From Lentimicrobium sp. (GTDB taxonomy: Bacteria; Bacteroidota; Bacteroidia; Bacteroidales; Lentimicrobiaceae): DNA of 64,000 bases. The stretch lies in the NCBI GenBank assembly GCA_023957275.1, contig JAMLHF010000020.1, forward strand, positions 1-64,000, given 5' to 3'. The notes under the pieces are model-generated. The model was not told the DNA's origin and searched no databases. It saw only the letters and a program-made list of their open reading frames with translations. How positions within the stretch are numbered: position 1 is the stretch's first letter; every line of letters begins with the position of its first letter. The position numbers and the translations under genes were made by a program. This document shows, piece by piece, positions 1-8,913 of the stretch.

Positions 1-80
1 TGAAAAGTCAACAGTTTGTGCTGACATCACTAAGCATTGATTGGAAGATCAATTAAAGAAGACCTGACAAGCCGGAAGAA

Positions 81-390
81 GACTTGTTATGTCGGTTCGT
101 TGATTGTTGTAGCCGGGCCTTGTGGAGAAGTCAGGAATTGCGGGGACACAAAATAATCATTGCGTCTTTGCGACTTTGCGCGGGGTAGGTTATACAGGTT
201 TTATTCCGTTGAGGTCCGTGGCACGCGTCTGGAGACTTGTTAGGTCAGATCGTTGATTAATGTGGGCGGGACCTGCGGGGAAGCCAGGAAATGCGGGGAC
301 GCAGTATAATCTTTGCGTCGTTGCGTCTTTGCGCGGGGTAGGATATGCAGGCTTTATTCTGTTAAGGTCCGTGGCACGCGTCTGGAGACG
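81..390. repeat. Tandem repeat, two units of about 153 bp
   Basis: Two adjacent units (81-233 and 234-390) share most of their sequence. Shared pieces include GACTTGTTA, CGTTGATT, the stretch around TTGCGTCTTTGCG, and GTCCGTGGCACGCGTCTGGA near each unit's end. A shorter degenerate piece (TGCGTCTTTGCGACTT) recurs near 437-452. I see no coding potential and no CRISPR-like regular short repeats. Nothing else is recognisable in 1-479, which lies beyond the 3' end of the GH18 gene. Confidence 0.8.
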
Positions 391-479
391 CGCGCTAACT
401 AAAGTGCGTCACTACGGGGGATACAACATTATCGATGCGTCTTTGCGACTTCGCGTGGGGCACGTATTACTTACAGTGG

Positions 480-2231
480 TTAAAGCTTTACAAACCTCCG
501 GCTAATGCTGGTCTTGCCGTCGCTGAACTGCAGCAGGTAAATGCCGGGCTTCAGGCGGCTGACATCCATCCGGTCAGTGAGACCGCGCATCTTTATCCGC
601 TGCAGCAGGCGACCCTCGGCGCTCAAAAGACTCACTTCGTATAGTTTGGGTGCACTAAGGCTGATCTCCTCCACGGCGGGGTTGGGATAAAGCGAAATAT
701 CCCCTGATTCCGTCACAGACCCTGTTCCGGCGGTGGGACAATGCCAGACGAGGGCATAACCTGCGCGCTGGTTCAGCCCGTCGGTTTGCAAGCGCAGGGT
801 AAAGCTGTTTCCGTTGGTATGCAGGGCCGGCGGAACCTCGCCACCCGAAAGCGCGGCCAGCAAAGGAGCCGCCGTGCTGTTCCCGTCGTATATCCAGAGG
901 GAGTCAAAGTCACTCTCCAGGCTCAGGTTTTCGAATGTCAGCGTCAGCGGGCCGGGCCAGGCCGACTGTATAGTTTCGGTGTATGCTTCCGAAGCGCCGT
1001 AGCTCCACCAGGGGCCGCCGCTGTCGTAAACCGTATCGCTGCACAACGAAAAGGCAGGTTGCGTAAATTTTTCTTCTATCAGATCCCAGAGTTCCGGGTA
1101 ACCGTTATCGTATCCCAGCGCCCAGATGCCTATGCCTCCGGCGCCCCTGCGGTTCACCAGGTCGTATTTGGCGCCCAGGCTGCGGACATCGTCGAAAAAG
1201 CACTGTCGCCACTGCCCGGTAAAATAGCTGTAGTAAGGGTTGAAGCTGCGATAGTCCCAGTAGAGATTTGCCGGATTGTAATTACCGCTGCTGTTGGCCC
1301 GTATGTTACGGTACACGATGGCAGTGCCGCTGCCGGTGGTATTTGCCGGAAGCGTGTTGGCGGTCACCGGCCACTCCCTTCCGTAATAGGGCAGGCCCAG
1401 CAACAATTTCTCAACCGGCACCCCCGCCGACTGGTAATAGGTGAGTGAACGGTTTACCCCGTAATTAAATGACGAGGTGAGCGGCCAGAGACCTGAAACC
1501 GGACCGGCTATGCTGCTGCCGTCCCAGTAATAATCATAGGCCATAATCATTACCAGGTCGAGCCAGGGTGTGATGGCGGGCAGGTCGAAGGTGTTGTTCC
1601 AGTTTACCGCCGGTGCGGCAATACTCAGTTCAGCTTCGGGGATGGCAGCATGCAGTGCCTGTGACAGCTCCGTGATATAGTTGGTAAGTCCCTGCTGTTG
1701 CGAGGAAGGAACTGCTTCAAAATCGAGGTTGATGCCATGGGCGCCCCGCGAAAGGATCATACTGATCAGGTTACCTGTCAGTGTCTGCCTTGCCTGGGGG
1801 TTGCCAAAAAAGGTGGCATGCCCTGAAAAAAGGGTAACGCACAGATGTACCCTGACTCCGTGGGCAAGCGCGGTGTCAATCACCGGGGCGGTTTCCCAGT
1901 TGCGTGTGGTAAGCGCGTTTCCGGTAGCGGGATCCACCTCGTAAGAAAAATAACAAAGGTCGCTCAGCAGTTCCCAGCGGTAGTTTTGCCAGGCGCTGCC
2001 CCCCCAGTAAGGATGATAGCCAAACACCCGTTTCTGCAGTGGTGCAGCAGAGCGCTTTTCAGTGGGAAACGCTTCAAAATGATTTATGCTGTCGTACTGT
2101 GCATCGGTGAGTGCGCCCAGCTCAGCCCAGGCTTCCGACTGCTGCTGATGGACAGAACGCTGGGCGTGAAGGGCTGGCAGCATGAAAAACAACAGAATGA
2201 CAATCAACAGGTGTTTCATAGGCTGCAACAT
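480..2231 (-). CDS. Secreted GH18 chitinase-like hydrolase with CUB domain and T9SS sorting tail
   Basis: This is a predicted secreted glycoside hydrolase of family 18 (chitinase / peptidoglycan-hydrolase fold) acting outside the cell. Residues 6-24 form a signal peptide ending in LHAQ. The GH18 barrel covers about residues 66-385. Its catalytic strand reads GINLDFEAVP, with D170 and E172 in the DxE positions, so the acid/base glutamate is kept although the first aspartate of DxxDxDxE is replaced. Residues about 397-498 look like a CUB domain (four-cysteine beta-sandwich). Residues about 510-583 are a type A T9SS domain starting LYPNPAVEE and ending in a PGIYLLQ-like strand. A second in-frame ATG at 2219 (MKHLL) is an equally good start. 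The substrate cannot be read from sequence; chitin, other GlcNAc polymers or peptidoglycan are all possible. Confidence 0.85.
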   Translation of the reverse strand: MLQPMKHLLIVILLFFMLPALHAQRSVHQQQSEAWAELGALTDAQYDSINHFEAFPTEKRSAAPLQKRVFGYHPYWGGSAWQNYRWELLSDLCYFSYEVDPATGNALTTRNWETAPVIDTALAHGVRVHLCVTLFSGHATFFGNPQARQTLTGNLISMILSRGAHGINLDFEAVPSSQQQGLTNYITELSQALHAAIPEAELSIAAPAVNWNNTFDLPAITPWLDLVMIMAYDYYWDGSSIAGPVSGLWPLTSSFNYGVNRSLTYYQSAGVPVEKLLLGLPYYGREWPVTANTLPANTTGSGTAIVYRNIRANSSGNYNPANLYWDYRSFNPYYSYFTGQWRQCFFDDVRSLGAKYDLVNRRGAGGIGIWALGYDNGYPELWDLIEEKFTQPAFSLCSDTVYDSGGPWWSYGASEAYTETIQSAWPGPLTLTFENLSLESDFDSLWIYDGNSTAAPLLAALSGGEVPPALHTNGNSFTLRLQTDGLNQRAGYALVWHCPTAGTGSVTESGDISLYPNPAVEEISLSAPKLYEVSLLSAEGRLLQRIKMRGLTDRMDVSRLKPGIYLLQFSDGKTSISRRFVKL

Positions 2232-2233
2232 TT

Positions 2234-2276
2234 AAAAAAGCGGGCCCCGGACCGGATCTTTCCGGCATCAGGGCCT
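2234..2276 (-). terminator. Rho-independent terminator after the peptidase gene
   Basis: On the minus strand a GC-rich stem (GGCCC and CCGG paired with CCGG and GGGCC) is followed by CGC and a run of six T. It sits just past the S46 peptidase stop and before the GH18 start, so the two genes are probably separate transcripts. Confidence 0.6.
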
Positions 2277-2301
2277 GCAAGATTCATTCAGTGTGTCAAT
2301 G

Positions 2302-4464
2302 TTATTCTATAATGGTCATTTCCTGCACAAGGTGACCGGCGCCTGCCATTTTGTCGATGATAAACAGGCAGTAACGGATATCCAGGCTGATGTTGCGGCA
2401 TTGATCAGGATCGTACATCAGGTCGCTCATGGTGCCTTCCCAGTTGCGGTCGAAGTTCACCCCGATCAGATGACCGTAGGCGTTCAGCACCGGACTGCCT
2501 GAATTGCCGCCCGTGGTGTGGTTGCTGGCGATAAAAGCAATCCGCATGGTGCCGTCGGGTGCTGCATAACGGCCATAGTCGCGTTGCCTGTAAAGCTCTT
2601 TAAGGCGCGGTTCTACTACATAATCGTAGATTTCAGGATCCTCTTTCTCGATGATGCCTTCCAGGGTGGTATAGTGGCGGTAATGAACCGCGTCGCGCGG
2701 ATAGTAGTCGTCCACCTGCCCGTAGCTCACCCTGAGGGTGGAGTTGGCGTCGGGATAGAAACGGCGGTTGGGCTGATATTCCATCAGTCCGAGCATATAA
2801 ATGCGCTGCAGGCTGTCGCGGCGGGCATAAAGCTTCTCCATTTCGGGCTGCAGGTGATCAAAGTAATGCTGATAAACGTCCCTGGCAAGCAGATAAAGGG
2901 GGTCGTTCTCTATGCGGCGGGCATGCCTGTTTTTAAAGCCGTCGAGTAAAGCCATGGTAGCAGTCTCGTCGGCAAAGATGCTGCGCGAGAATACATCCGA
3001 TGCCCACTTTTCATAGTCAGTGCCATAAGGAATAGAAGCTTTTACCAGTCCGGCCGGAATGCGGTCAGTTTCCTGATGGGCAAACCAGTCCTGCATCATG
3101 GCCGCAAAAACGCGCTGATCCACAGGTGCGTGATAGTTCTTAAAGAATCCTTCCGCCGCCTGTTTCAGCTGGGCGATGATTTTGTCTGTTTCATCGGCGG
3201 CCTTATCCTTGTCTCTGGCAGTTTCAGCGAGGCGGCCGAATGCGTAAGCAAACCGCAGGGCTTCGATGCCAAGCGCCCCTTCAATCAGATAAGTTTCATC
3301 CGCACTCAGCTCGGTAAGCCGGTTGTAGATTGTCTCAAATTCAGGAAGGATACGGCCGTACTTTTCATTACGTTCAGGTGAGGCAGCTGCCCATTGCATA
3401 AACCCCTGCTCGAGCAGCTGTTTTTTATGGATGGCATCCAGGCGTTTGATGCCGCGGTTCTCGCCGATCATCTTTTTCCAGTAATTGGCAACTCCGGCAT
3501 GTTTGGCTGAATACTGAATCCGCACCAGATCACTTTGGTTCATAAAGTTATCAAAGATATCCAGCCTCTTCCCGCGCAGGCGGATGGCCGGCGGATTTTC
3601 GTGGCCGGTGATCATTTCCACGGCAAAAGAGGGAAGGTATTCCTGGGTGGTACCCGGATATCCGAAAACAAAGGTAAAGTCACCCTTTTCGGCGCCTTTC
3701 AGCGAGATGGGCAGGTGACTTTTTGGTCGGTAAGGTACATTGTCGGGCGAATAATCGGCCGGTTCGTTGTTCTTGTTTACATAGATGCGGAAGAGCGAGA
3801 AGTCGCCGGTATGCCTCGGCCACATCCAGTTGTCGGTATCTCCGCCGAATTTACCGATATTTGAGGGAGGTGCACCCACCAGTCGCACATCATTATAGGT
3901 CTCGGTAACAAAAAGATAATACTCATTACCATAATAGAACGGCCTTACCCTTGCATTGTAGTGCGTTCCTTCCACGGCTTCCTTTTCAATAGCGCTGATG
4001 TTGGCCCTGATTTTCTCTTCCCTGGCGGCCTCGTTCATATCCGGCGAAACACCTTCAAGTGCGCGCCGGGTCACATCTTCCATGCGGATCAGCAGGGTGA
4101 CACTCAGGCCGGGATTGGGCAGTTCCTGCGCGCGGTCCATGGCCCAGAAACCGGTGGTAAGGTAGTCATTTTCAAGCGAGCTGTGGCGCTGTATCTGGCC
4201 ATAGCCGCAATGATGGTTGGTGAGGATCAGGCCCTCGTCGGAGATGATCTCGGCGGTACACCCGCGGCCAAACAGCAGTATGGCATCCTTCAGGCTTGAT
4301 TTGTTGATGCTGTATATGTCTTCGGCGCTGATGCGCATGCCCATGCTTTTCATTTCCGGCTCGTTGAGCTGTTCGAGCAGCAGCGGAAGCCACATACCTT
4401 CTACCGGATAGGCGGCACGCAGGGTAAATAGGAAAACAAACAGGAAGATAGCTGGTCTTTTCAT
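2302..4464 (-). CDS. S46 family dipeptidyl peptidase, DPP11 type (Asp/Glu-specific)
   Basis: This is a periplasmic serine exopeptidase that removes N-terminal dipeptides from oligopeptides. Length is 720 residues, the usual size of the family. The catalytic triad is visible: His85 in LTNHHCGYGQ, Asp221 in RHTGDFSLF, and Ser655 in GGNSGSPV. The specificity position 18 residues after the catalytic serine is Arg673 (NFDRNWEG). In Porphyromonas gingivalis, Arg at 673 defines DPP11, which prefers Asp/Glu at P1, while DPP7 has Gly there. A hydrophobic signal peptide covers residues about 5-20. The gene lies downstream of ridA on the same strand, with a terminator-like hairpin between them. The DPP11 call is an inference from one residue in a clear family member. 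Confidence 0.9.
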   Translation of the reverse strand: MKRPAIFLFVFLFTLRAAYPVEGMWLPLLLEQLNEPEMKSMGMRISAEDIYSINKSSLKDAILLFGRGCTAEIISDEGLILTNHHCGYGQIQRHSSLENDYLTTGFWAMDRAQELPNPGLSVTLLIRMEDVTRRALEGVSPDMNEAAREEKIRANISAIEKEAVEGTHYNARVRPFYYGNEYYLFVTETYNDVRLVGAPPSNIGKFGGDTDNWMWPRHTGDFSLFRIYVNKNNEPADYSPDNVPYRPKSHLPISLKGAEKGDFTFVFGYPGTTQEYLPSFAVEMITGHENPPAIRLRGKRLDIFDNFMNQSDLVRIQYSAKHAGVANYWKKMIGENRGIKRLDAIHKKQLLEQGFMQWAAASPERNEKYGRILPEFETIYNRLTELSADETYLIEGALGIEALRFAYAFGRLAETARDKDKAADETDKIIAQLKQAAEGFFKNYHAPVDQRVFAAMMQDWFAHQETDRIPAGLVKASIPYGTDYEKWASDVFSRSIFADETATMALLDGFKNRHARRIENDPLYLLARDVYQHYFDHLQPEMEKLYARRDSLQRIYMLGLMEYQPNRRFYPDANSTLRVSYGQVDDYYPRDAVHYRHYTTLEGIIEKEDPEIYDYVVEPRLKELYRQRDYGRYAAPDGTMRIAFIASNHTTGGNSGSPVLNAYGHLIGVNFDRNWEGTMSDLMYDPDQCRNISLDIRYCLFIIDKMAGAGHLVQEMTIIE

Positions 4465-4507
4465 AGAAATTGAAATAAGTGATGAATCGGCAAAAAAGGT
4501 TTAAAAC

Positions 4508-4545
4508 AAAGGCTTCCCGGCTGCAGACAGCTATAGGAAGCCTTT
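4508..4545 (-). terminator. Hairpin between ridA and the S46 peptidase
   Basis: AAAGGCTTCC (4508-4517) pairs perfectly with GGAAGCCTTT (4536-4545). On the minus strand it lies just after the ridA stop and is followed by a T-containing tract, so it probably ends the ridA transcript. Confidence 0.6.
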
Positions 4546-4568
4546 TGGGTAAAGGCAGTTTAATACGA

Positions 4569-4946
4569 TCAGCGTGCGGCAATGGTTTCAATTTCAACCA
4601 GTACGCCCAGGGGCAGGCGCACTACGCCATAAGCGGCACGGGCAGGTGGATTTTCGGGATAATACTTGCCGTAAACCTCGTTCATTGGCACAAAGTTGTC
4701 CATATCCGATAGCAGGCAGGTTGATTTTACCACATCGGTAAAATTATATCCGGCGGCTTTCAGAATGGCGCCGATGTTTTTCATCACCTGTTCGGTCTGT
4801 TCCTTGATACCGCCTTCCACAATCTTACCGGTGGCCGGATCAATGGGAATCTGTCCCGAAATGTAAAGGGTTCCGTTGGTTTCGATGGCCTGGCTGTAAG
4901 GGCCTACGGCTTTGGGGGCATGCTCAGTGTGAATTACTTTTTTCAT
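4569..4946 (-). CDS. ridA: RidA family enamine/imine deaminase
   Basis: RidA hydrolyses reactive enamine/imine intermediates such as 2-aminoacrylate, which PLP enzymes release, and so protects other PLP enzymes. The protein has 125 residues, typical for the family. It shows the N-terminal AVGPYSQAI motif, the [12 protein letters not shown] strand, and the C-terminal segment with conserved Arg103 (ARAAYGV) followed by VEIETIAA. It has no signal peptide and should act in the cytoplasm as a trimer. It stands apart from the two fold-type II PLP enzymes at 14.9-17.8 kb but could serve them. The family call is secure. Confidence 0.95.
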   Translation of the reverse strand: MKKVIHTEHAPKAVGPYSQAIETNGTLYISGQIPIDPATGKIVEGGIKEQTEQVMKNIGAILKAAGYNFTDVVKSTCLLSDMDNFVPMNEVYGKYYPENPPARAAYGVVRLPLGVLVEIETIAAR

Positions 4947-5598
4947 GATACTGTAATTATAAGGTTGTTTTTGATTTGCTCAACCAATGGTATTGAATCA
5001 CCAAGGGTCAAAATTAATGATTTTCGGGAATTGATTGTACTTGATTTCCGAACTATGCTTTCCCCTGAGGCCCGACTTCACAATGACCGGTTTGCTTTTG
5101 TTTTGTTAATCGGAAGATAATCAATGCTTTCGGGCTGATTTGTACCGCTGCTGGTACTCAGGCTGTAAAAACACCGCCGATGTACCTGCAAAAACCGGTA
5201 TAATCGCTGGAAGAGAATTATCATATCAGGGAACATTCAGGGAGTCGGGAAGGAGGGAGTTGAATTGTTCATCAATGGTCTGTTCCACGGTGACTGCAGT
5301 GGGGAGGTGCGCCACGAAATGCCTGACTCCGGCAGGTTGCCTGAAATGCCGGATCAGACCCACCGGAAATCCTCCTCAATTCTTTTTTGATATTTCCGTG
5401 CCGGAAAATTATTTTTTTTCATTTCTCCCGGTTACTTTGCGGATTTCGGGTGATAATATATTGAATATAACCTGATTTAAGTTGATTTTTTGGTTTAACC
5501 GGCGAATCAAAGCGACAGGAATAAGCATTAATTAAGGAGAAATCCAACGTTATTCATTAAGGCATTTCAATCTGAAATTACATAAATACCCCGGTAGT
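4947..5598. other. Intergenic region, 650 bp, no gene seen
   Basis: This is the divergent region between ridA (minus) and the GLUG protein (plus), so it should hold both promoters. A TTACTTTGC stretch near 5433 resembles the Bacteroidota -7 element TAnnTTTG with one mismatch. I see no conserved RNA fold and no convincing reading frame. Confidence 0.4.
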
Positions 5599-8229
5599 AT
5601 GAAAAAATTTTATCTCTCATCTTTACTTTTAATGCTCACCACATGGGCAGGAGCGCAATTCAGCGGAGGCCTGGGCACAGTTGTCAGTCCTTATGAAGTA
5701 GCTACAGTTTCCGATCTCGGTAACGTGCGGAATTACCTGAGCAGTTGTTTTATCCAGACTGAAGATATTGATTTGTCGGCTGTCAGCAATTGGGAGCCGA
5801 TCGGAGGCGGAGGTACATCCTTTAAATTTACCGGGCAGTACAATGGCAATGGGAAAATAATATCAAACCTTACCATCAGCAAGCCCTCAATTTCCGATAT
5901 CGGTCTTTTCGGCCATTTGGGTGAGGGATCAGCTACAAGCCCTGTTGTGGTAAGGGATGTACATCTTGTCAATGTGAATGTAAGCGGAGCCCGGTGTACG
6001 GGAAGTCTGGCGGGCTGCGTTTCCGGAAACATCTATACCCTGATTGAAGGTTGTTCGGCTACCGGTGTGCCCGGAAAGCGGAGTGTAACGGGTGATGCCT
6101 CAGCCGGAGGGCTGGTAGGATCGAACAATGCTGTCACGGATTCGCCGGGAGGTGCCGGTAATCCCATAATTTCAAATTGCTATGCCGATATAGATGTTAT
6201 ATATTCCGGTGCACAACCTGTTCCGGGCCGGAAGGCGGAAAAATTCGGCGGATTGACGGGATGCAATCAAAAGGGGACTATTCTGGACTCGTATGCCCGG
6301 GGATCTGTTACTGCAAATAAGACCGGAACCTGGGATGTTTATTATGCAGGTGGACTTACCGGTTGTATGATTAACCGGGGCGTCATCGAGCGTTGCTATT
6401 CTACCGGGCAGGTGAACGGGGCCGGGGCTACCGGAACAGGCGGCCTCGCAGGCAATAATACTGCAAGCGGCAGCGCCGGCAATGGAACGGCAGTCAATGC
6501 GTACTGGGATATTCAAACCTCGGGTATGCCAACCTCCGCTGCCGGGATGGGGCTCACCACCCTGCAAATGCAAGCGCAAACGAACCTCAACGGCTTTGAC
6601 TTTGCGGATGTCTGGCAGATAAATGCAACGAACGGCGGTTATCCATCACTGCGGGAAGTTCCCGCAACATCTTATATTACCTGGAATGGAAATGTTTCCG
6701 ATAACTGGAGCAACGCGGGTAACTGGAGCCCGTCAAGATTGCCGGAGACCCACGATATCGTTGTTATCCCGGGCGGATGTATCAACAACCCGGTTATTTA
6801 CTCGGCCATAACAGGTCAGCAGATCCCCAAAGGGATATCCATTCAGGAGGGAGGACGCCTTGTTATATCTCCTTCGGGAATCCTCACTGTTAAAGGGCTC
6901 TTCCTGAACGATGCAGGCGCACAGGGATTGGTGATCTCCGCTGATGAAACCGGAACCGGTTCGCTTATTCACGGATCAGGCAACCTTAACGCGACCATCG
7001 GACGCTTTGTATCCGCTGCCGACTGGGCATCAGACGGAAAAGGCTGGCAACTGGTGTCTTCGCCGGTAGCAGCTCAGCCTGTAAACGGAAACTGGACACC
7101 CACAGGAGGTAATAATGACTATGACTTCCTAATGCTTGACGAGAGCAGGATCAGTGATTACTGGCTGAACCAGAAAGATGCCTCCAGCAACATCAGCACA
7201 TTTATCCCCGGAGTGGGCTACTTTACTGCCTACCAGCAGGCGGATATAAAGACTTTTGCAGGCGTACTTAACACCGGTTCAGTCACCTTGTCGCAACTTG
7301 AAAATACCAGCAACAGGGTATTTTCGGGATTCCACCTTGCAGGGAATCCTTTTGCCAGCGCAATAGACTGGAATTCAGGTTCATGGGTAAAGACAAATAT
7401 TCCTCCTTCGTCAATATATTTATGGAGTTCATCCGAAGGGAGTTACCAGACCTTAGCTCAAACCGGGGGCCTTATCCCTGCCATGAATGGTTTTATGATC
7501 TACACCAGGGGCAACGGTACACTTACCATTCCTGCCGATGCACGCGTGCACGGCACAGCTCCGTGGCTCAAGGGTGCCGCGGAAGATTTTATTTTGCTTA
7601 CCGCGAGGGATATGGAAGGACAAACTTCACAGCCGAGCATTATCCGGCTTGATACCCGGGCTACCGGAGGCTTCGACGAGGAATTTGACGCGCATTTTCT
7701 GCCAGGCTTCGCCCCCATGTTCTATTCGCGCACCTGGGATGCATTTCTTGCCCTGAATACCGTTCCGGAAATCAATGAGTTGCTGTGTATCCCTTTCGGA
7801 TTTGTGAAAAACAACGCTACGCTGTTCAATATCGAACTGACCCGGAGTATTCCGGGGGCAACCATTTACCTCACAGACCGTAAAACCAATACGGTGACAA
7901 ACCTGTCGCAAATGCCTGTTTACTCATTTCTGTCTGAAGATGGTGACGATCCCGACCGGTTTCTGATCCATTTCTCCACACTTGGAACCGGTGAAATGCC
8001 TTCAGCTATGCCATTGATGGTGATTGTGCAAAACGGCACCTTGCATCTGGACGGGCTTCCCGCAGATGCGGAAGTGAAACTGGCGAACCTTTCCGGTCAG
8101 ATGCTGAAACAGCTGAAGGCCGGCGAAAAGTCTTCTGCAAGTATAAGTACCGGGGGATTGCCTTCGGGGATTTACGTGGTCGTAGTCACAAGCGGGAAGG
8201 GAATTTTCACCCGGAAGGTGGTATTATAA
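5599..8229 (+). CDS. Large secreted GLUG-repeat protein with T9SS-like tail
   Basis: This is an 876-residue surface or secreted protein with no catalytic domain that I recognise. Residues 1-19 are a signal peptide (MKKFYLSSLL..., cleavage after AGA). Residues about 155-290 contain several GLUG-type repeats of the form GGLxG followed by a short strand, as in GGLVGSNN, GGLTGCNQ, GGLTGCMI and GGLAGNNT. Such repeats occur in adhesin-like beta-solenoids. The middle (about 350-600) starts ITWNGNVSDNWSNAGNW, a pattern common in Bacteroidota surface proteins. The last 75 residues resemble a T9SS sorting domain (LPSGIYVVVV then FTRKVVL). It stands alone. Adhesion or matrix binding is a guess based on the repeat type. 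Confidence 0.8.
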   Translation: MKKFYLSSLLLMLTTWAGAQFSGGLGTVVSPYEVATVSDLGNVRNYLSSCFIQTEDIDLSAVSNWEPIGGGGTSFKFTGQYNGNGKIISNLTISKPSISDIGLFGHLGEGSATSPVVVRDVHLVNVNVSGARCTGSLAGCVSGNIYTLIEGCSATGVPGKRSVTGDASAGGLVGSNNAVTDSPGGAGNPIISNCYADIDVIYSGAQPVPGRKAEKFGGLTGCNQKGTILDSYARGSVTANKTGTWDVYYAGGLTGCMINRGVIERCYSTGQVNGAGATGTGGLAGNNTASGSAGNGTAVNAYWDIQTSGMPTSAAGMGLTTLQMQAQTNLNGFDFADVWQINATNGGYPSLREVPATSYITWNGNVSDNWSNAGNWSPSRLPETHDIVVIPGGCINNPVIYSAITGQQIPKGISIQEGGRLVISPSGILTVKGLFLNDAGAQGLVISADETGTGSLIHGSGNLNATIGRFVSAADWASDGKGWQLVSSPVAAQPVNGNWTPTGGNNDYDFLMLDESRISDYWLNQKDASSNISTFIPGVGYFTAYQQADIKTFAGVLNTGSVTLSQLENTSNRVFSGFHLAGNPFASAIDWNSGSWVKTNIPPSSIYLWSSSEGSYQTLAQTGGLIPAMNGFMIYTRGNGTLTIPADARVHGTAPWLKGAAEDFILLTARDMEGQTSQPSIIRLDTRATGGFDEEFDAHFLPGFAPMFYSRTWDAFLALNTVPEINELLCIPFGFVKNNATLFNIELTRSIPGATIYLTDRKTNTVTNLSQMPVYSFLSEDGDDPDRFLIHFSTLGTGEMPSAMPLMVIVQNGTLHLDGLPADAEVKLANLSGQMLKQLKAGEKSSASISTGGLPSGIYVVVVTSGKGIFTRKVVL

Positions 8230-8913
8230 GACCGGTAAAACCTTGTTTAAAGCCGTCTTTATTTTTTTTCGACCGGTTACTAAATCAGGCGGGAAAAGCA
8301 GGACGAGCACGAACGTGGACGTCCGCGCTGGCAGGTTAATTATGGACCGGCCTTCCAAAAATGGCGTTAAGAAAACAGGCAGCGCGAAATAGAGAAGAAA
8401 CGCCTGCGATGATGGTGGGCGTTGCACGGGTGATTTTTGTACATCGGTTTTAAGAAGAGGAAGAATGTAACAACCTTCGTTTCTTAAGCCCGACTTAATC
8501 AATAGGTTATTGGAATCAGCTATTAGTATTGGACATATTCCTATTGATTTAGTCGGGATAATCCCGCATAGAGGCTGTTTCATTATGTGCAAACAGAATG
8601 ATTACAGCCTCTTTTGCGAATTCACCAAGCGAAGCGCGGTGTATTTTCAGGATTCCTGCCAAAAAGCTCGCCTGTTTTTAGCCATTTTTGGGAAGCCTTG
8701 ACTTTTTGCTACTTTTTGGTCAAGAAACAAGTAGAAAAAGCAAATATGGGTGTCGCTTTCAGATCAATCGAACAGCTTACAGGTTACATACTTGCATACC
8801 CGGCCGGGACAAGCAGGATGTATGTCCGGGCCGCAAACAGGACGGATTGGCACGGACGTGGACAACCATGCTGAAAAGTTAAGTCAGTGCAAAAAAGGAA
8901 GACCTGAATCCAA
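8230..8913. other. Intergenic region with two inverted repeats
   Basis: No gene is seen in 684 bp. An 18-bp arm with one mismatch (8489-8506 against 8540-8557, arms CCCGACTTAATCAATAGG and CCTATTGATTTAGTCGGG) encloses 33 bp. A second pair, GAGGCTGT (8571-8578) and ACAGCCTC (8604-8611), is followed by TTTT and looks like a terminator. Around 8695-8735 the text TTTTTGCTACTTTTTGGTCA forms a weak inverted repeat with a following AAGTAG. The short frames here lack homology that I recognise. Confidence 0.6.

Noticed and set aside
1-479. CRISPR array at the window start
   Set aside because: There are only two long units of about 153 bp with no short regular repeats or unique spacers.
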